The translations under genes were made by a program, and so were the position numbers. From Ampullaceana balthica (taxonomy: Eukaryota > Mollusca > Gastropoda > Lymnaeidae): a stretch of DNA of 64,000 nucleotides. The stretch is taken from positions 181,030 through 245,029 of the forward strand of contig CALYLW010001078.1 in the NCBI GenBank assembly GCA_944989445.1. Direction: 5' to 3'. Below the pieces are notes generated by a model. The model saw only the letters and a list, made by a program, of their open reading frames with translations, ran no database searches and was not told where the DNA came from. This document shows positions 61,018-64,000 of this stretch, piece after piece (position 1 is the stretch's first letter; each line of letters begins with the position of its first letter).

Positions 61018-61708
61018 TGTTAATACTAAAACCCATTTATCTGGCTTCTATGTTCCAAGTTTCCCCCCCCCCAACCCCAGCACCTCACCCACCCCTCATC
61101 CAACCCTCAAACCAAACCAGTGTGTCCTCCATTATTGTGGTCCCTGTTGAAAATAATATTAAAAGTCCTGGATTCATCAAGTATTTATTTACCAGAGATT
61201 CTCAAACATTTGACTGTAGCCGCCTGCATTTTCTTTTCCTTTGTTTAGCCAAGGTTGACCTATTCCTGGAATCAACCTATAGCATCTGAAGGGCCATTTC
61301 CAGGACACATGGTTTGTTTTGTTTGTTCATAGCTTTGTACTTTGATGTGTTTACCTGTAGGCTAATCATTTACTGTATTTATTTGTTTCCTTGTAAGTAA
61401 CCAAGCTGATCCTAAAATTTAATGTCACCATTCAGTAGATATTTTAACAATTTTCTAAAGTAGTTTTAGAATGTACACCTTTTTTTATTTTATTTTTTTT
61501 AAATTCTTGTTTTAGGAATAGCCAATAGCAAATGATTTTTTTTTAAATGCTGTGTAGTACAGATAATTTATTTTCATTTCACTAGATGTTTTCCCCTTCG
61601 TTTTCAACTGGTGTAATGTTAATGTTTTTTTATTGAAGCCTGCAACGTATCTGAAATATGAAAATTGACTTCTGAATAAATTATTCTATTGTGTGTTTCA
61701 CTGAACAG
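61017..61708. other. intron before the last visible exon
   Basis: No feature other than the acceptor at 61698-61708. Confidence 0.45.
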
Positions 61709-61808
61709 CTTCCTAAAGGTTTCCCCCACCCAGTCCAGATGGCACATGCTATTCCCATGGTCACTTCTGGTCAGACAGTTGTCCCAGGAAGTCTTGTTCC
61801 TGTTAATG
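61709..61808 (+). CDS. PCBP: probable PCBP linker exon
   Basis: A 100-nt segment lies between a good acceptor (tcactgaacag) and a consensus donor (gtaagc). It reads LPKGFPHPVQMAHAIPMVTS-GQTVVPGSLVPVN in phase 0 and ends in phase 1. The composition (Pro, Val, Gln, Ala, Met) suits the disordered linker between KH2 and KH3, and the frame joins either end of the 58924 exon. I have no strong motif match for this segment, so splice signals, phase and composition carry the call. KH3 must lie beyond the window. Confidence 0.65.
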
Positions 61809-61984
61809 GTAAGCAGATTGTATGACTAGTACCTCCCAGTCCCATTAACCTCATTACTACAATGTCTTTACAAAGCCTACATAACATAAATTAGCAATTC
61901 AGGATGTGTTTACTTGAGTTTCTCATTTTTATTCAACAAATGTTTATGGCAACTCTTGGAAATGAATAAATAATTTATAATATC

Positions 61985-62255
61985 TTTTTTCATGCATAAA
62001 CAACATCAAGACATAAACAACATCAAGACATAAACAACATCAAGACATAAACAACATCAAGACATAAACAACATCAAGACATAAACAACATCAAGACATA
62101 AACAACATCAAGACATAAACAACATCAAGACATAAACAACATCAAGACATAAACAACATCAAGACATAAACAACATCAAGACATAAACAACATCAAGACA
62201 TAAACAACATCAAGACATAAACAACATCAAGACATAAACAACATCAAGACATATT
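61985..62255. repeat. 17-bp tandem array
   Basis: About 16 perfect units of acataaacaacatcaag. Confidence 0.97.
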
Positions 62256-64000
62256 AGCCTCATATAAATGATTTAAAAGAGAATGTGATTTAATGAATTT
62301 GTTAAATTCAATGAGAGACACAATTTAACATTTTAAAATTATTTTTTAAGCTTATATATCTTAACATTATTTTTAACTCACTTTTTGACAAATAGTTACT
62401 TACACCTGCAATGTTCAATGAAATACTGATGATATTGCATAGATTTGTGACTAGTTATTCCTTACGAGTTCGCATGTATCGCTCTCCTCTGGTATTGTGT
62501 AGCTTTCTTCTGCTGGTCCCAGACATGTGTTCACTTTGTTTTTCTCACTCTGATGACATGTAAAGACAGTTTAACAATGTGAATTCTCACCTGTCTAGAT
62601 GTGTGTCTTGTTACCTTTGATATGACTCACCTTGACTTTAACATCTGTCCCCTTCCTCACAGTTTGATTGTTGTCCAGTTTTTATTCTCTTCATATTTTT
62701 CTCATACATATATATTTTTGTGCTTCTTTTATAATTATACATGTTAATTTACAACCAATGTGAACAAATTTCATATATGAATAATTAAAATTTCCCCACT
62801 TTTAAAATATCCGCTTCATACATTTTTTCAAATCCAGACATTTGTTCAAATCCAGACATTTCTTCAAATCCAGATTAATTCCCTTTAATTTGTTGTAGCT
62901 CACTATGCTAGATTGCTGAAAAGTAAAAAAAAATATTTTTTTAAAAATTTTTTTATAAAAATTCACAGCAATTTGTTAGGAATTTGCATTTTATAATTCA
63001 TATTAAAGAATTGAAAAATCTAAGCAAAAAATTAAATACAACAAATCACAGAGAGGTAAATGTTAATTATAGTGTAAAAAAAAACCATTAATAATTTTGA
63101 AATACAGAAAGACAGCAAATGTTCTACGATGACTCCTGGCTTGGAAACACTTACTTTCATGGTAACAGCAAGTTACATTTCAATGCATTCATAAATTAAA
63201 TAGCCAATATCAGTCCCTTCAGAGAACATTTTCTCAGAATAAAAATTTATTATCTAATGTGATTTTATAACCACAAGATTATGTCTGTAGGTTTACATAA
63301 TGATGATCATCATTTCTTATGAATTTTAAAGAAAAGCTACCATAAATTTAACCCTGTTACATGTATTTCATTTCCCAATTTTAAAAAATAGTAATTTTCT
63401 CAAAATTAAACATGGTCCCATCAATTTCATTAGTAAATTAGTGTAAGAATATTTTGAAACTAATATTCCAGTGTAAGTATTTTGTCAGTTTCTTCAAAAC
63501 TGTTTTTGCCCCGCATTCTCTGTGATCACATATTAATTAATTTCAACCTCTGTTTGCTCTTTTTAATGACCTAAAATCATGCAAAGTGCTACACTACCAA
63601 ACAGTTTAAGGACAAAACAGTTTTGACAAAGTCTATCTTAAAGTATATGCACCTCATTATGTGTTTCCAGATCTTAAATTTTTAAGAACTGAAAACAAAT
63701 GAGAAATGTAAACTTAATTACACTTGAATCAAAGAGGATCACTTAAATCTGGATGAAATGAAATGCATAATTTATAAAAAGAAATATATTTAAAAATTAT
63801 TTGAATTGGCTAATATTCTTTCTTCTCTTTATATAGTATAATGTGTGAATATCAAAATAATAATTTTTTTTAAATTTGGAATTTTTATAAAATTAATATA
63901 ACTAAAACATTACGCAAAAATAAGCTTGTATCTTCTTGCAGGGAAAAAACAATGTTTGTTTTTGGCTGTTAATTTGTTGACCATAATTAATTGCTGTTGT
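62256..64000. other. AT-rich intron to window end
   Basis: No exon or other feature recognised. A three-unit aaatccagacatttcttc repeat lies at 62828-62875. The KH3 exons are not here. Confidence 0.45.

Noticed and set aside
60783..61289. His/Thr-rich proteins over the CA tract
   Set aside because: Pure translation of a (CA)n microsatellite.

Overview
This is an animal nuclear DNA window. It is AT-rich, very poor in coding sequence and packed with minisatellites. One gene can be recognised with confidence: a poly(rC)-binding protein (PCBP/hnRNP E family, the family of Drosophila mushroom-body expressed) on the + strand, running through and beyond both ends. Six exons are visible (7569-7601, 31342-31458, 32769-32888, 37480-37608, 58924-about 59043, 61709-61808), about 0.6 kb in 64 kb. 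They encode the last part of KH1, all of KH2 and the start of the linker. The 5' exons up to the first half of KH1, and all of KH3, lie outside the window. All visible junctions are phase 0 except the last, and the exon boundaries fall where I expect them in animal PCBP genes. Protein similarity, long introns and the repeat mix (tRNA-SINE with a LINE tail, Helitron-like elements, hAT MITEs, heavy minisatellite load) fit a lophotrochozoan, most likely a mollusc and perhaps a gastropod. The species assignment is inference.

Layout: 1-7.5 kb is upstream intron with several arrays, a hAT MITE and a tRNA-SINE. The KH1 micro-exon at 7.6 kb is followed at once by a 24-bp array. From 8.7 to 10.75 kb runs a very regular 39-bp array with a 546-bp higher-order period. 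At 12.4-12.7 kb is an inverted repeat whose two arms each carry a hammerhead-ribozyme-like core. From 15 to 16.8 kb is a G-rich array of about 25-bp units. From 20.7 to 27.3 kb are arrays, a nest of Helitron-like copies and a SINE inserted into a Helitron-type terminal hairpin. A 44-bp array of about 1.7 kb ends just before the second exon.

From 31.3 to 37.6 kb lie three exons with arrays between them. The array after the KH2 exon at 37.6 kb is built from the exon end plus its 5' splice site, so it forms a ladder of decoy donors. From 38 to 58.9 kb is one 21-kb intron with three 5'-truncated LINE copies (all minus), a G-rich higher-order array at 41.4-42.9 kb, foldback sequence and more arrays. 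From 58.9 to 64 kb are two linker exons, then AT-rich intron.

Most long open frames in the window are by-products of arrays whose unit length is a multiple of three, and they are open on several frames and both strands. I do not annotate them as genes. No tRNA, rRNA, CRISPR, operon or prokaryotic feature is present.
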